Below are positions 42,799 through 49,065 of a DNA stretch of 64,000 nucleotides, piece after piece (position 1 is the stretch's first letter; each line of letters starts with the position of its first letter). Under the pieces are notes generated by a model. The model saw nothing but the letters and a program-made list of their open reading frames with translations. It was not told the origin of the DNA and searched no databases. Origin of the DNA: Glandiceps talaboti. Its lineage: Eukaryota; Hemichordata; Enteropneusta; Spengelidae. A program made the position numbers and the translations under genes. Location of the stretch: NCBI RefSeq assembly GCF_964340395.1, contig NC_135565.1, positions 7,667,742-7,731,741 of the forward strand, read 5' to 3'.

Positions 42799-45700
42799 AC
42801 CGTATGATGTATACACTTCCAACTCATATATGGAGAACGAATATACAACCATTGCCAGAATCAATTGTGATGTTGCATGGGAAGTTGGTGAAAATGTTTG
42901 TATCCACAAATACTTGTCTTCGTAGTTTTCTAATGTCATCCAATCATTAAACCCTGTTCGCAGTGTTTGGTAATCAAGTACACCATTCCAGAAATATGTT
43001 GAGTTTGTGGTAATCGTTAAATATTGCATTCCAAGCAGTGAAATTGCTGTAACATTAAAGGAAAGTATAGAATTGGCTTAATCATTTGCTAACTCGTTCC
43101 ATTAATTGATTTGACAAGTAAATAATGAAGTTTAAATGAAAAAAGTGTAACACATAGTACATGCTTATTGAGAACAGTATGGACCCCTATAATAAAACAA
43201 ATGCGCATTACCCAATACCAGGATATGTCTTAACAGTTGAAGCTCGATTGTCCGAGTAATCCAAGCTGTGTCGATATTTGTACTATGATGTTGACCTGTT
43301 TCTAATATTAACTACATTCTATCTTAATCAGGTCTTGGCACAATTATAATTATTTGTTTCGAATTGTTTCTAATCGTTTGCACCGCAGATCATTATTGCT
43401 GATGGGAAACTACGAATTCATTTCATCAGAATACGAAGGGAAGCATCCTAATAATCATAATCATACATTTAAAGAGTTGCTACATTAGAGGGTCACATAA
43501 TATAAGTAATCACGAATTCATAAATAGGATTATATCGTACAGATTTCACCTTTATGAATATGACCAAAATAACGCCATTGTCTCATGTACAAAGTATTGT
43601 GTTTTTCGTTAGTCTAATGGGGAAATTGTACTTCATTGTACTGTACCAGTCTGTTAATTGCAGGACCCATTATTCCCGTTGGAATTGTTATTATGGGCCA
43701 TTTTATCTGCTTTTGCAAGTTGTGAGCAATGTATTATGGACACAGATATTGACTCTCTGAAATAGAGTTATTCATGCACTCTAGTTTTCCAGCTTCACTT
43801 TAAATAAAACTGTCAAAAAATTTGTAGAACAAGAGGTGGTTTTACTTACCATTTACATTTTGCAAAAGCAGCCTTAAACTGTAAACTGAAGTGGGCTTCG
43901 GAAAGAATACAGCTAACTGGTTATAGCGTTCCACATCTCGAACAAGGCAGTAGTTTAAGTATAACAATGGCTTCAATGTTGTGTGGTGAGGTTCTAGAGC
44001 TCGGATTTTAAAGGGAACTTCCGAGATCGGTAGCATATTGAAATTAAAATATTCTGAATGTACATCCGAAAGTAAGTCTGAAGGTGTTATTAGCCTTCCA
44101 TCATTCAATGAGTCCACAAAGAAATATCCTGTAGCAATTTTTGTTTTCTGAGCAACATTGTAGACATCTGATTCAAAGAACAAACACAGAAAAACAAACA
44201 AGATAAACTAAGAACAATCAGGAGGCAAGTACGTTGGCTGAAACAGACATTCGACGCTGTCATGTTTTCAACCCAATATGTCAAAGGTTTTAAAGTTAGC
44301 ATGTTTGTTGTTGAATCACACTTCTTTTTCTAACGTCCTGTCTAGATTACCGTGCCTGGAATATTCATATACGAGGCTAATCTGACTGTGCCGTATATAC
44401 TACTAGACTCTGAATCATGGTAGATATCTCACTAATTTATCAATTTTGAGTCTTTTCTATCCTGCTTTCATTCAAAAGGGCTCTTTTGCTTAATTTTCGG
44501 AGGGATTGCATTCCAAATGTGAATATTTGATAACACCACACACAGCATACACTAGTATCATACTTTGTTATGCAAATGATCAGTGAAAGTATTTTAGTTG
44601 AGAAGTTTTACTTCTTTTTACTTTCAATCAAATCCCGTGCAAATGTCCATCTACATATTAATTAACCATGATTTAAAGTATGTATTCATCAGATGTAAAC
44701 TGTTTGCTTTCGTAAGGGCCGAACGCCTTCAGGTTTTTTATGATGTGTCACATGTGACAAGTTATACTGAATTTGCAGCGTGGATTCTTAAGATATAGCC
44801 TGAATATTGAAACCGTTAATTATGTAAATAGCTCACTAATATTTATGAAATTCCCCAAAACGAAATCAGTTTTAGCAATTATCCTGAATAATATGTGCAC
44901 CGAATTTCATTTGTCCCAACCCCTTTTGGGAAAACGATGATATAGACAGACAGACAGACAGACAGACAGACGTTTCACCACTAATATATATATAACTTTA
45001 AAACCCGTGATTATTAAGACTTCAGTGATCATGTCATGTTATTAAATCATTACCTCTTGTTAACTTCTCATAGCAGATCTTTTGATGAACATCCCAACAG
45101 CAATTCGATAACTCACATCTCTCTTGTGTTAATTGAGACAGGGGGCATGTAGTTCTTTTGACTGGCGCTACCCAGCAACGGGAACCTAAAATTAGACGGA
45201 ATTATACTAAATTATAGAAGTGTGATACTGTAATAATGTGTGAAATATCTTCCTCTGCTGCTGTGTTGCTGTTGTGTTGCATCGAAGAAGAAAATATTCG
45301 GATAAAGATCTAGTAATGCACGACTGTAGTGTTTTCAGCAAATTAATGTATACAGGCAACATCATTATTGTTGAAACATGAAACTGCTGCCAAGCACACC
45401 ACAATGTTGACACTTACTTGTGTCATAACATGTTTGAAGATTATGAATATTAATGAGTATTTTGAGTTAAAAATCACTGTGCGTTGGCAAAGGGAATTCC
45501 CGATTTTGTATGTTATCTATATAGTTCCTGTAGAATTCCTAGGTTTCGATGGTTGTCCATCAACAGACTTAGAAAGTATTTGTACCAACTTATCGTCATC
45601 TTTATTTCAAATTCCTAATTATTTATGAAGTCTGTGAGTACCTCAAGATTTGTTTCTGTATTTTCAATCCCCATGTTATCAGCATTAACAAGACGATAAC

Positions 45701-46682
45701 AACTATTTCAACTACCAGATATACCCTAGATTGAAATATAACTTCTAAATACACATTGAGCACTCCATGTGAACACAGACAGACAGACAGACAGCCCCCC
45801 CCCCCACACACACACACACACACTTACACATTTAAAGTACTAAACGTACGAATGTAGAAGTGCTTCTTATGACAGAATCTTAAATTATATTGCAAGTTAT
45901 TATATAAAGATGAAAAGTTTGAACCTGATGATATTTTTGTTCTGAACAGGTTGTTTGCATCGAAAGTTTGTCAGATTTCCCTGAAGTAGCAATACAAGTT
46001 ACCGCGCTATCTTTGCCCGATTATTAATCTTCGCTTAGGCTAATTTGTTTTCATATACATAATATTTTGATTTTAAATGTCAAAACAGAGACCAAAGGCA
46101 TGTTGTAAAGATTTGTTCCACTCAGATTTTTGATATAGTATCTGAAGGTTTATGGTATCACTAACGCTAGGAGAAAGTTATTGTGACTGACACTTTTTAC
46201 TATGTACCACCTGTTGATATAAAGGCCTCTAGATCTAGTACCATCATTCTGTATTACAGATAATACAATACAAAAGCAAGCTGATGCATATTCACGTTCG
46301 CATACTATGTATATTGGCTTGCAATATTATTTCATATCAGTACAATGTTATTCGACTTTACTGAATGCTAACATTAGGGTGACTTTTGGGAATTCTTCCA
46401 TGAACTTGCAGTATAGATTTTTACAGTGTAAAATAAAGGATAATAAAGGAACCGCTATCACCCTTGTCAACCAGCAAGAGTCACTCCATCTTAGTATGCT
46501 GAAAGCATGGTGTCCGCAATAGTATTTCAAGCACAATGACACAGTTGATACAATCATTCTAATCCAGTCAAATTTTCAATTGGGTAATTACCTTTATGTT
46601 GAATGCTCTCAACACATCTGCAGACTGCAAGTATGAAGCAAACGTTAACAAACACGGTCATTCCAATCGATTTAATAGCCAT
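20702..46682 (-). CDS. Gene A: giant modular LRR/LDL-A GPCR with lectin-like ectodomain (29 exons)
   Basis: Predicted cell-surface receptor of about 1,817 residues, assembled from 29 exons whose GT/AG sites and phases all agree (total 5,454 nt including stop). Order: signal peptide, trefoil, jelly-roll-like, EGF, Link-like, unknown, PAN-like, CUB, C-type lectin, linker, seven LDL-A, LRR cap plus five LRRs, seven-helix domain, kinase-like fragment, then a TAG early in the last exon. LDL-A plus LRR plus rhodopsin-type helices is the layout of relaxin-type LGRs and of snail GRL101; the extra N-terminal modules are not part of those families as I know them. Ligand, G-protein coupling and expression are unknown. 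The region could in principle be two adjacent genes, but unbroken phase agreement argues for one. A minus-strand AATAAA lies at 20209-20214. The in-frame stops in the last exon may truncate the protein or mark early decay. Confidence 0.75.
21341..21594 (-). CDS. Gene A exon 28: degenerate protein-kinase C-lobe fragment
   Basis: 84 residues, phase 1 in and phase 0 out, directly after the helical bundle. The run [19 protein letters not shown] followed by [10 protein letters not shown] matches helix E plus the catalytic loop of protein kinases (LxxxLHxxxxxHRDLKPENxLxD). HRD has become HGV, and the Lys and Asn positions are also changed, so catalysis is not expected. There is no N-lobe (no glycine loop or VAIK) in the gene. 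It is either a vestige or a pseudokinase-derived docking segment. Confidence 0.7.
21849..22882 (-). CDS. Gene A exon 27: hinge and seven-transmembrane domain (LGR/GRL101 type)
   Basis: A single 1,034-bp exon, phase 2 in and phase 1 out, carries the entire helical bundle. The hinge ([25 protein letters not shown]) is the form seen before helix 1 in LGRs and relaxin receptors. Conserved rhodopsin-family features: LSIADLL in helix 2, Cys at the start of helix 3 (SPFCTT) and in loop 2 (NKVCLPLHF), FWIPI in helix 6 and NPCIYYLW in helix 7. The D/ERY motif is replaced by MIRS, keeping only Arg. The reading frame is intact. It is nearly identical to the plus-strand copy at 49066-50099 (three differences in 60 residues around helix 1). 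Confidence 0.9.
23127..23198 (-). CDS. Gene A exon 26: LRR 4 (last LRR before the hinge)
   Basis: A 72-bp, phase 2-2 exon: [20 protein letters not shown] then LRIL. Its last two bases join the first G of exon 27 to give Leu and lead into YSDHYSFCC, the hinge. The C-terminal LRR is partly in the hinge, so the repeat total is five to six depending on the definition. Confidence 0.9.
23822..24700 (+). mobile_element. Non-autonomous repeat family 1, copy 1
   Basis: Shares its left end (CACCTGTCACCAAT), middle (ATGAAACAGCATTTT) and right hairpin with 38155-38703. No coding capacity. Sits in the intron between LRR exons 25 and 26 of gene A, with the hairpin about 40 bp from the exon 25 donor. Confidence 0.7.
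24558..24699. repeat. Long hairpin at the end of repeat family 1
   Basis: Arms 24558-24594 and 24663-24699 are inverted complements over 37 bp with two mismatches (GTTATTTGCCAAATAC and its complement). An inner palindrome (ATTTTTCCGGTATAACGG at 24602-24620 with its complement at 24636-24655) extends the stem. It forms the right end of the family 1 element in intron 25. Confidence 0.85.
24740..24811 (-). CDS. Gene A exon 25: LRR 3
   Basis: A 72-bp, phase 2-2 exon: [20 protein letters not shown] then LQIL. Strong donor (ATT/gtaagt). A hairpin repeat ends about 40 bp beyond the donor. Confidence 0.9.
25434..25505 (-). CDS. Gene A exon 24: LRR 2
   Basis: A classic 72-bp, phase 2-2 LRR exon: [20 protein letters not shown] then LLHL. 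One exon per 24-residue repeat is the standard LGR arrangement. Confidence 0.9.
25683..26005 (+). mobile_element. Non-autonomous repeat family 2, copy 2
   Basis: Starts GATTACTTGCACCAG, then a poly-C run, ACACATGTAAGAATAACAG, GTGTGGGTACTCGGG and CGTGCTTGCAGTGTTTCC, ending GGTTCTGTCATAATATGC. In the intron between gene A exons 23 and 24. Confidence 0.65.
26185..26265 (-). CDS. Gene A exon 23: LRR 1
   Basis: Phase 2 on both sides, 27 residues ([20 protein letters not shown] and so on). It is three residues longer than the standard 24-residue repeat and lacks a clear LxxNxL core, as first repeats often do. Donor gtgagt. Confidence 0.7.
26515..26581 (-). CDS. Gene A exon 22: LRR N-terminal cap
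   Basis: Phase 1 in and phase 2 out: [20 protein letters not shown], resembling LRR caps (C-x-NLS-x-L-x-x-VP). The acceptor is a tandem ...cagag; only the second AG keeps frame, because the first gives GAG ACT TAG. The exon switches the gene from phase-1 modules to phase-2 LRR exons. Confidence 0.75.
27388..27507 (-). CDS. Gene A exon 21: LDL-A module 7
   Basis: Phase 1 on both sides, 40 residues: [24 protein letters not shown] and PYGDDELYC, a canonical LDL-A with calcium box. It is the membrane-proximal LDL-A, directly before the LRR cap. In relaxin receptors the single LDL-A is needed for activation; by analogy this one may matter most. Confidence 0.92.
28037..28150 (-). CDS. Gene A exon 20: LDL-A module 6
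   Basis: Phase 1 on both sides, 38 residues: [23 protein letters not shown] and [11 protein letters not shown]. Six cysteines and an acidic final loop support an LDL-A fold. Confidence 0.88.
28366..28685 (+). repeat. Recent 157-bp direct tandem duplication
   Basis: Two nearly identical copies starting AATGAAACAAATCCGGTG (28371 and 28528) and ending TAATTTCATACCACAAAAAA. Few differences, so young. In the same intron as the array at 29040. Confidence 0.9.
29040..29870 (-). repeat. Diverged tandem array, unit about 140-150 bp
   Basis: AGATTTTTGACCAAA recurs at about 29288, 29429 and 29581 with variants at 29156 and 29728. Each is followed by TTTGCATAT..ACTGATGGGATCATCATGTCATGAA. In the gene A intron between LDL-A modules 5 and 6. 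Confidence 0.75.
30321..30470 (-). CDS. Gene A exon 19: LDL-A module 5 with insertion
   Basis: Phase 1 on both sides, 50 residues: [25 protein letters not shown] and [12 protein letters not shown]. The loop between cysteines 4 and 5 is longer than usual and the calcium box is weak. Confidence 0.85.
30572..30650 (+). repeat. (GTAT)n then (GTCT)n
   Basis: Simple tract in the gene A intron between LDL-A modules 4 and 5. Confidence 0.95.
30712..30831 (-). CDS. Gene A exon 18: LDL-A module 4
   Basis: Phase 1 on both sides, 40 residues: [21 protein letters not shown] and a final ADEQHC. An extra Cys lies in the VYCEGG insertion. The acidic box is partial. The domain is clear from spacing and from neighbouring identical-phase LDL-A exons. 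Confidence 0.85.
31278..31409 (-). CDS. Gene A exon 17: LDL-A module 3
   Basis: Phase 1 on both sides, 44 residues with all six cysteines and a good calcium box ([16 protein letters not shown]). Strong acceptor (tttag) and donor (TGG/gtaaga). Confidence 0.9.
31745..31855 (-). CDS. Gene A exon 16: LDL-A module 2, four cysteines
   Basis: Phase 1 on both sides, 37 residues. [15 protein letters not shown] and TDSSDELHC give the canonical calcium box, but cysteines 1 and 3 are both missing. Those two pair with each other in LDL-A domains, so one whole disulfide has been lost coherently. The donor is the less common gtgcgt. Confidence 0.8.
32088..32204 (-). CDS. Gene A exon 15: LDL-A module 1
   Basis: Phase 1 on both sides, 39 residues with six cysteines ([31 protein letters not shown]). 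The C-terminal acidic calcium box is degenerate (SLEDPLL instead of DxSDE), so calcium binding is doubtful. Confidence 0.8.
32537..32693 (+). repeat. (GA)n, (GGCA)n and (GACA)n compound microsatellite
   Basis: Three tracts in series; in gene A sense, a (TGTC)n run begins directly after the donor of exon 14. Confidence 0.95.
32702..32737 (-). CDS. Gene A exon 14: 36-bp linker micro-exon
   Basis: A 12-residue exon ([12 protein letters not shown] plus one base), phase 1 on both sides, between the lectin domain and the LDL-A series. It contains an NWT glycosylation sequon. The acceptor ttccag is strong; the donor ATG/gtagga runs straight into a (CTGT)n tract in sense. Inclusion is optional for frame. 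Confidence 0.5.
33276..33436 (-). CDS. Gene A exon 13: C-type lectin domain, part 3
   Basis: Phase 2 in and phase 1 out, 54 residues. It carries [20 protein letters not shown] and SFVCRQQ. QPD and WND are the two calcium/sugar-binding motifs of C-type lectins; QPD is classically galactose-type specificity. Both are present, so calcium-dependent sugar binding is plausible. Confidence 0.85.
33584..33680 (+). repeat. (CTCACT)/(CACT)n and (CACC)n microsatellite
   Basis: Simple tract in the intron between lectin exons 12 and 13. Confidence 0.95.
33757..33838 (-). CDS. Gene A exon 12: C-type lectin domain, part 2
   Basis: 27 residues, phase 1 in and phase 2 out: [15 protein letters not shown] then [10 protein letters not shown]. 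It continues the WIGL motif and supplies the WTDG strand and the W that precedes the carbohydrate-specificity loop. The intron breaks that loop just before the QPD triplet in exon 13. Confidence 0.85.
34803..35003 (-). CDS. Gene A exon 11: C-type lectin domain, part 1
   Basis: Phase 1 on both sides, 67 residues: [26 protein letters not shown] and [14 protein letters not shown], ending WIYIG. These are the N-terminal CTLD strands and helices with the first three lectin cysteines and the WIG-type hydrophobic motif. Exons 12 and 13 complete the domain. Confidence 0.9.
35300..35460 (+). repeat. (CTAG)n, (CTGT)n, (CTAT)n and (ATCC)n compound microsatellite
   Basis: Simple tracts in the intron between CUB and lectin exons. 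Confidence 0.95.
35638..36066 (-). CDS. Gene A exon 10: CUB domain
   Basis: 143 residues, phase 1 on both sides. The CUB hallmarks are plain: [19 protein letters not shown], a CSWIL strand, [21 protein letters not shown] and [17 protein letters not shown]. The acidic pair near CLSD suggests a cbCUB-type calcium site. A 17-residue lead ([17 protein letters not shown]) precedes the fold. This is one of the clearest domains in the gene. Confidence 0.9.
36959..37136. repeat. Two (AT)n tracts
   Basis: 36959-37018 and 37063-37136, separated by 44 bp of unique sequence. Confidence 0.95.
37360..37638 (-). CDS. Gene A exon 9: PAN/apple-like domain
   Basis: 93 residues, phase 1 on both sides. The pattern [22 protein letters not shown] and RRECYVGR follows the PAN scheme (C-x3-C ... 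C-x-x-F/L-x-Y ... C-x-L/V). PAN modules mediate protein or sugar contacts. The outer cysteine pair of full apple domains is not evident. Acceptor ctag and donor ATG/gtaata are acceptable. Confidence 0.65.
37904..38042 (-). CDS. Gene A exon 8: unrecognised extracellular module, second part
   Basis: 46 residues, phase 0 in and phase 1 out, from [14 protein letters not shown] to YATNVFDQ, with one Cys ([11 protein letters not shown]). Together with exon 7 it forms one 1-1 module of about 169 residues. The two cysteines (one per exon) could pair. The function is unknown. Confidence 0.6.
38155..38703 (+). mobile_element. Non-autonomous repeat family 1, copy 2 (shorter, more decayed)
   Basis: Collinear with 23822-24700: CACATGTCACCAAT at the left, CCCTTGTAAACAAACC, ATGAAACAGCATTTT, and a degenerate hairpin (38585-38703). 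It lies in the gene A exon 7/8 intron and ends 12 bp from the exon 7 donor. Confidence 0.7.
38715..39082 (-). CDS. Gene A exon 7: unrecognised extracellular module, first part
   Basis: 122 residues, phase 1 in and phase 0 out, beginning [16 protein letters not shown] and ending SDADESQ. It is rich in beta-prone hydrophobic stretches ([18 protein letters not shown]) with only one cysteine. It is followed in phase by exon 8. I do not recognise the domain. The donor lies about 12 bp from the end of a hairpin repeat (38155-38703). Confidence 0.6.
39654..39935 (-). CDS. Gene A exon 6: Link-like (Xlink) module
   Basis: 94 residues, phase 1 on both sides. The segment [20 protein letters not shown] resembles the first helix of Link domains (LTxxEAxxACxxxGAxxAT), and PGVFC near the end resembles the PGVR-Y block. 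The middle CGG is missing, so binding of hyaluronan cannot be assumed. A degenerate C-type-lectin fold is the alternative. Coding status is firm; domain name moderate. Confidence 0.65.
40638..40757 (-). CDS. Gene A exon 5: EGF-like domain
   Basis: 40 residues, phase 1 on both sides, with the complete six-cysteine EGF pattern including CLNGGTC and [12 protein letters not shown]. It lacks the N-terminal DxxE/N set of calcium-binding EGFs, so it is probably a structural or protein-binding module. Strong splice sites (ttag / gtaaga). Confidence 0.9.
42664..42793 (+). repeat. (ACAT)n then (GA)n
   Basis: Ends 8 bp from the gene A exon 4 boundary, so (CT)n follows the donor in sense. Confidence 0.95.
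42801..43046 (-). CDS. Gene A exon 4: second half of the jelly-roll-like module
   Basis: 82 residues, phase 1 on both sides, beginning [16 protein letters not shown] and ending [13 protein letters not shown]. The closing ELEVY strand matches the last beta strand of discoidin/F-type-lectin folds (CEVEVYG). The donor (ACG/gtaaaa) is followed within a few bases by a (CT)n microsatellite in the sense direction. Confidence 0.65.
43850..44167 (-). CDS. Gene A exon 3: first half of a jelly-roll-like (discoidin/F-lectin-like) module
   Basis: 106 residues, phase 1 on both sides, starting [14 protein letters not shown]. The opening resembles the start of galactose-binding jelly-roll domains (NVAxxK..ATxS) and the exon pairs with exon 4, but the canonical sugar-binding His/Arg residues are not obvious. 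The fold assignment is inference. The exon is cleanly open with good splice sites, so the coding call is firmer than the domain call. Confidence 0.65.
44944..44972 (+). repeat. (CAGA)n with a conserved-looking leader
   Basis: Preceded by CCGAATTTCATTTGTCCCAA and CCCTTTTGGGAAAACGATG, which looks like the tail of a dispersed repeat. Confidence 0.6.
45054..45185 (-). CDS. Gene A exon 2: trefoil (P-type) domain
   Basis: A 43-residue exon, phase 1 on both sides. It has six cysteines in trefoil spacing, with R-TTCP, TQERC and the hallmark NCCWD followed by a last Cys (ICYE). Trefoil domains are small secreted or extracellular modules stabilised by three disulfides, often at mucosal surfaces. Acceptor tttag and donor GAG/gtaatg are good. 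I know of no trefoil domain in LGR-type GPCRs. Confidence 0.8.
45545..45628 (+). pseudogene. Relic LRR-cap exon of the duplicated receptor
   Basis: On the plus strand, [18 protein letters not shown] matches gene A exon 22 ([18 protein letters not shown]), including the same AG acceptor and the GTCT/gtgagt donor. A TGA replaces the CGG codon near the end. Intron flanks are also similar. It lies in the first intron of gene A, on the opposite strand, about 3.4 kb upstream of the gene B helical exon. Confidence 0.75.
46592..46682 (-). CDS. Gene A exon 1: start codon and signal peptide
   Basis: ATG at 46682-46680 opens a 30-residue stretch with a basic start (MAIKSIG), a hydrophobic core ([11 protein letters not shown]) and a likely cleavage zone around CRCVES. 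The exon ends AAAG before gtaatt (phase 1), which joins the trefoil exon in frame. It is the only credible secretory start upstream of the ectodomain exons. The real transcription start and any 5' UTR exon are not visible. Confidence 0.7.
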
Positions 46683-46830
46683 AGTGTTGTACCAAACTTC
46701 GTTTTATGAATACCTGTTACAAAAAAACCCACATAAAGACAAGTGAACATTTTATGAAAGGAAAAGACCAGAAATTGTGCAAAACCAAAGGAACGATGCT
46801 CTTTAGAACGTTTTATCAAATGGAACTCTA

Positions 46831-47246
46831 AACATTTTGACAGAACCCCATGACACGTGAGTGCAAGTTTAGCATACTCGGGGTATTTGTACGAGTGCTT
46901 GCAGTGTTCTCTGCGCCCGTACTTTGACGAGTGTAGCAAGTGAAACTAATAAAGCGCAATAGAAAACATTGCAAGCACGAGTGCAGATACCCCAGAGTAC
47001 CCACACTGCAACTCACATGGCATGGGATTCTGTAATTATTACATATGTTTATCTGAAACGTCAAATTCCATAAAAATCATAAAAATTACACAGGGCGATC
47101 ACGCGATTTCGTATGTAGCAAACGATCACATCCTCATTTGAATATCATTAGCATGCAGATATGTGTAATAATGTTTTCGGTATTACACTAAACTGCAGTG
47201 AAAATACTATTAGGATGAGCGCTCACCAGTGCAAGTAATCTCAGGT
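46831..47246 (-). mobile_element. Non-autonomous repeat family 2, copy 3 (upstream of gene A)
   Basis: The reverse complement reads GATTACTTGCACTGG, ATCGCGTGATCGCC, CAGATAAACATATGTAATAA, GTGTGGGTACTC, GCGCAGAGAACACTGCAAGC and GGGGTTCTGTCA. It ends about 150 bp upstream of the gene A start codon and contains nested CACTCGTGCTTGCA/TGCAAGCACGAGTG inverted repeats. Confidence 0.7.
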
Positions 47247-47249
47247 ACA

Positions 47250-48964
47250 TATGTATATATGGAACACAGTGTTCACCAAATTGAGTATATGGTCGAACTG
47301 CATCTCATGATCATAATAGTCTTCGAACAATATCATGTGATGTATTCACTTAAAATCGTAACGCATAATATATACATGACACCTTAAGATCAGTCAAGCA
47401 TTTGTGTGTATATGTACATCACTGTTTGTAGCCCCACTGTGTTTATCACTTTCACTTTATTTGAATGATTTCAAAGAATATGTGTTATCATTTTCCCTCA
47501 ATGTTGCCACAGAAGAAAAACAAATACTTACACAATAACATTGTTGTACTTGTAGAGCATAAAGAAACAGTTGGTTCGATACATTCTGCTATAAAGACAA
47601 CTCCAGGAGACAAGGAGTTTACGTTGCTAATATGAGAGAGTCATTGCAACATATGTGTATACATGTATGTATATATGTACGTTTTCATTTCGTTATGTCC
47701 GTAAGGTAAACAAACTACTTAAAATCGGTTTCTTCCGAATTTCGAACTTCTATCGAAGCCGACAACCACACTCAAAGAGCTTAGAAAAACTTGCATAAAC
47801 ATCGCAACTCATTTCCTCATAGATCACGGACTTAAATTCATGATAAATTTGCAATTTTATAGTTTTGTTTTGATAGAGAGTCTCAATAACACCAGCATAA
47901 TCGTTTAAATACAATGCAGTAAGGAACATCAAAGAATATGCCGATAGTCTTCCGCTAGAGGGTTCGGAACAGTCAAATAGCTAACTAAGGTCATAATGTT
48001 GATACTAAAGTGACATCGCTTATATGTCGGGGACATCAAAAGTTCAGTACAAGATTTTATCTTAATATATCTTTAGAACAGATGTTGTTTGGATCTATCG
48101 ACACAATCAGCTAGCATTTATGTACTCTGCATGAACAATGAGAATTATTACAATTGTGCACCTTGATATACAAACAGAAATAAAACCAATATTTTCACTG
48201 TTGATTATGCAAAGTAGTTAAATTGAGATAAAGTAGTTCCATATTCAAAATCATTACTATGGAAAATATAGAAATGAATTCAATTGTTGTTGTTGTTGTT
48301 GTTGTTGTCGCTGTTGTTGTTGTTGTTGTTGTCGTGCACATACGCATCGTTCAGGTCGATACACACTTTTTGAACTATAATTGTTTTTGTTGTCTATCAC
48401 AAGTATATCACAATTTTTGACCATCGCATGGTCTGACTTGTCAACTAACTATGCAAATTAGTCGCTTACCTATAACATAACCATTCAGATTAGTTATGTA
48501 TTTTCATTACAAACAAGTAAACAGCAACTTGAACTGTTGTCATAATTTTATCGTTTCTATTGCACCAGTTCGTAGCCATCCTACTGTATTTGATAATCTC
48601 GTTCCAACTACCATCTTGGAAACTTGTTTGTTAGAACTTGTGCTTGAAAATTACACAATGCAATCGGAACCTAACTGTAGCCAAGATGGCGTCACACGAT
48701 AATGGTCTATAGAAACGGTAGTGAGTAACGTGTCCTGACCTAGGAGACATGTCTTAATGTTCATAAATTTTAGAATTCAAGTTCAGTCACGCTGATCTTA
48801 GGAATAGGTTAGCTAGGATATATAAAGTGAGATTTAGACGATGTTCAGGGTTGACTAATCGATGGCGTCATAGTTGCGGACAGTTTTGGTTTTTATGCTT
48901 GAAGATTCATGAAATGCTGGAATGCTGCAGAACTGTTCAACCAGATACTGTAACTTAGGTATGA
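47250..48964. other. Flank between gene A start and gene B breakpoint
   Basis: I looked here for LRR or LDL-A exons for gene B on the plus strand and saw none. The (GTT)n tract is the only clear feature. Confidence 0.5.
48284..48333 (+). repeat. (GTT)n microsatellite
   Basis: Between the gene A start and the gene B breakpoint. Confidence 0.95.
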
Positions 48965-49065
48965 ATTAAAGAAAGTACCGTCTATCAGATTTAATATGAC
49001 TCTGACAATCTGATAAATTCTCTCAGTTGATTACGTTTCTAATGGATCAAAGTTTAAATCAACAG

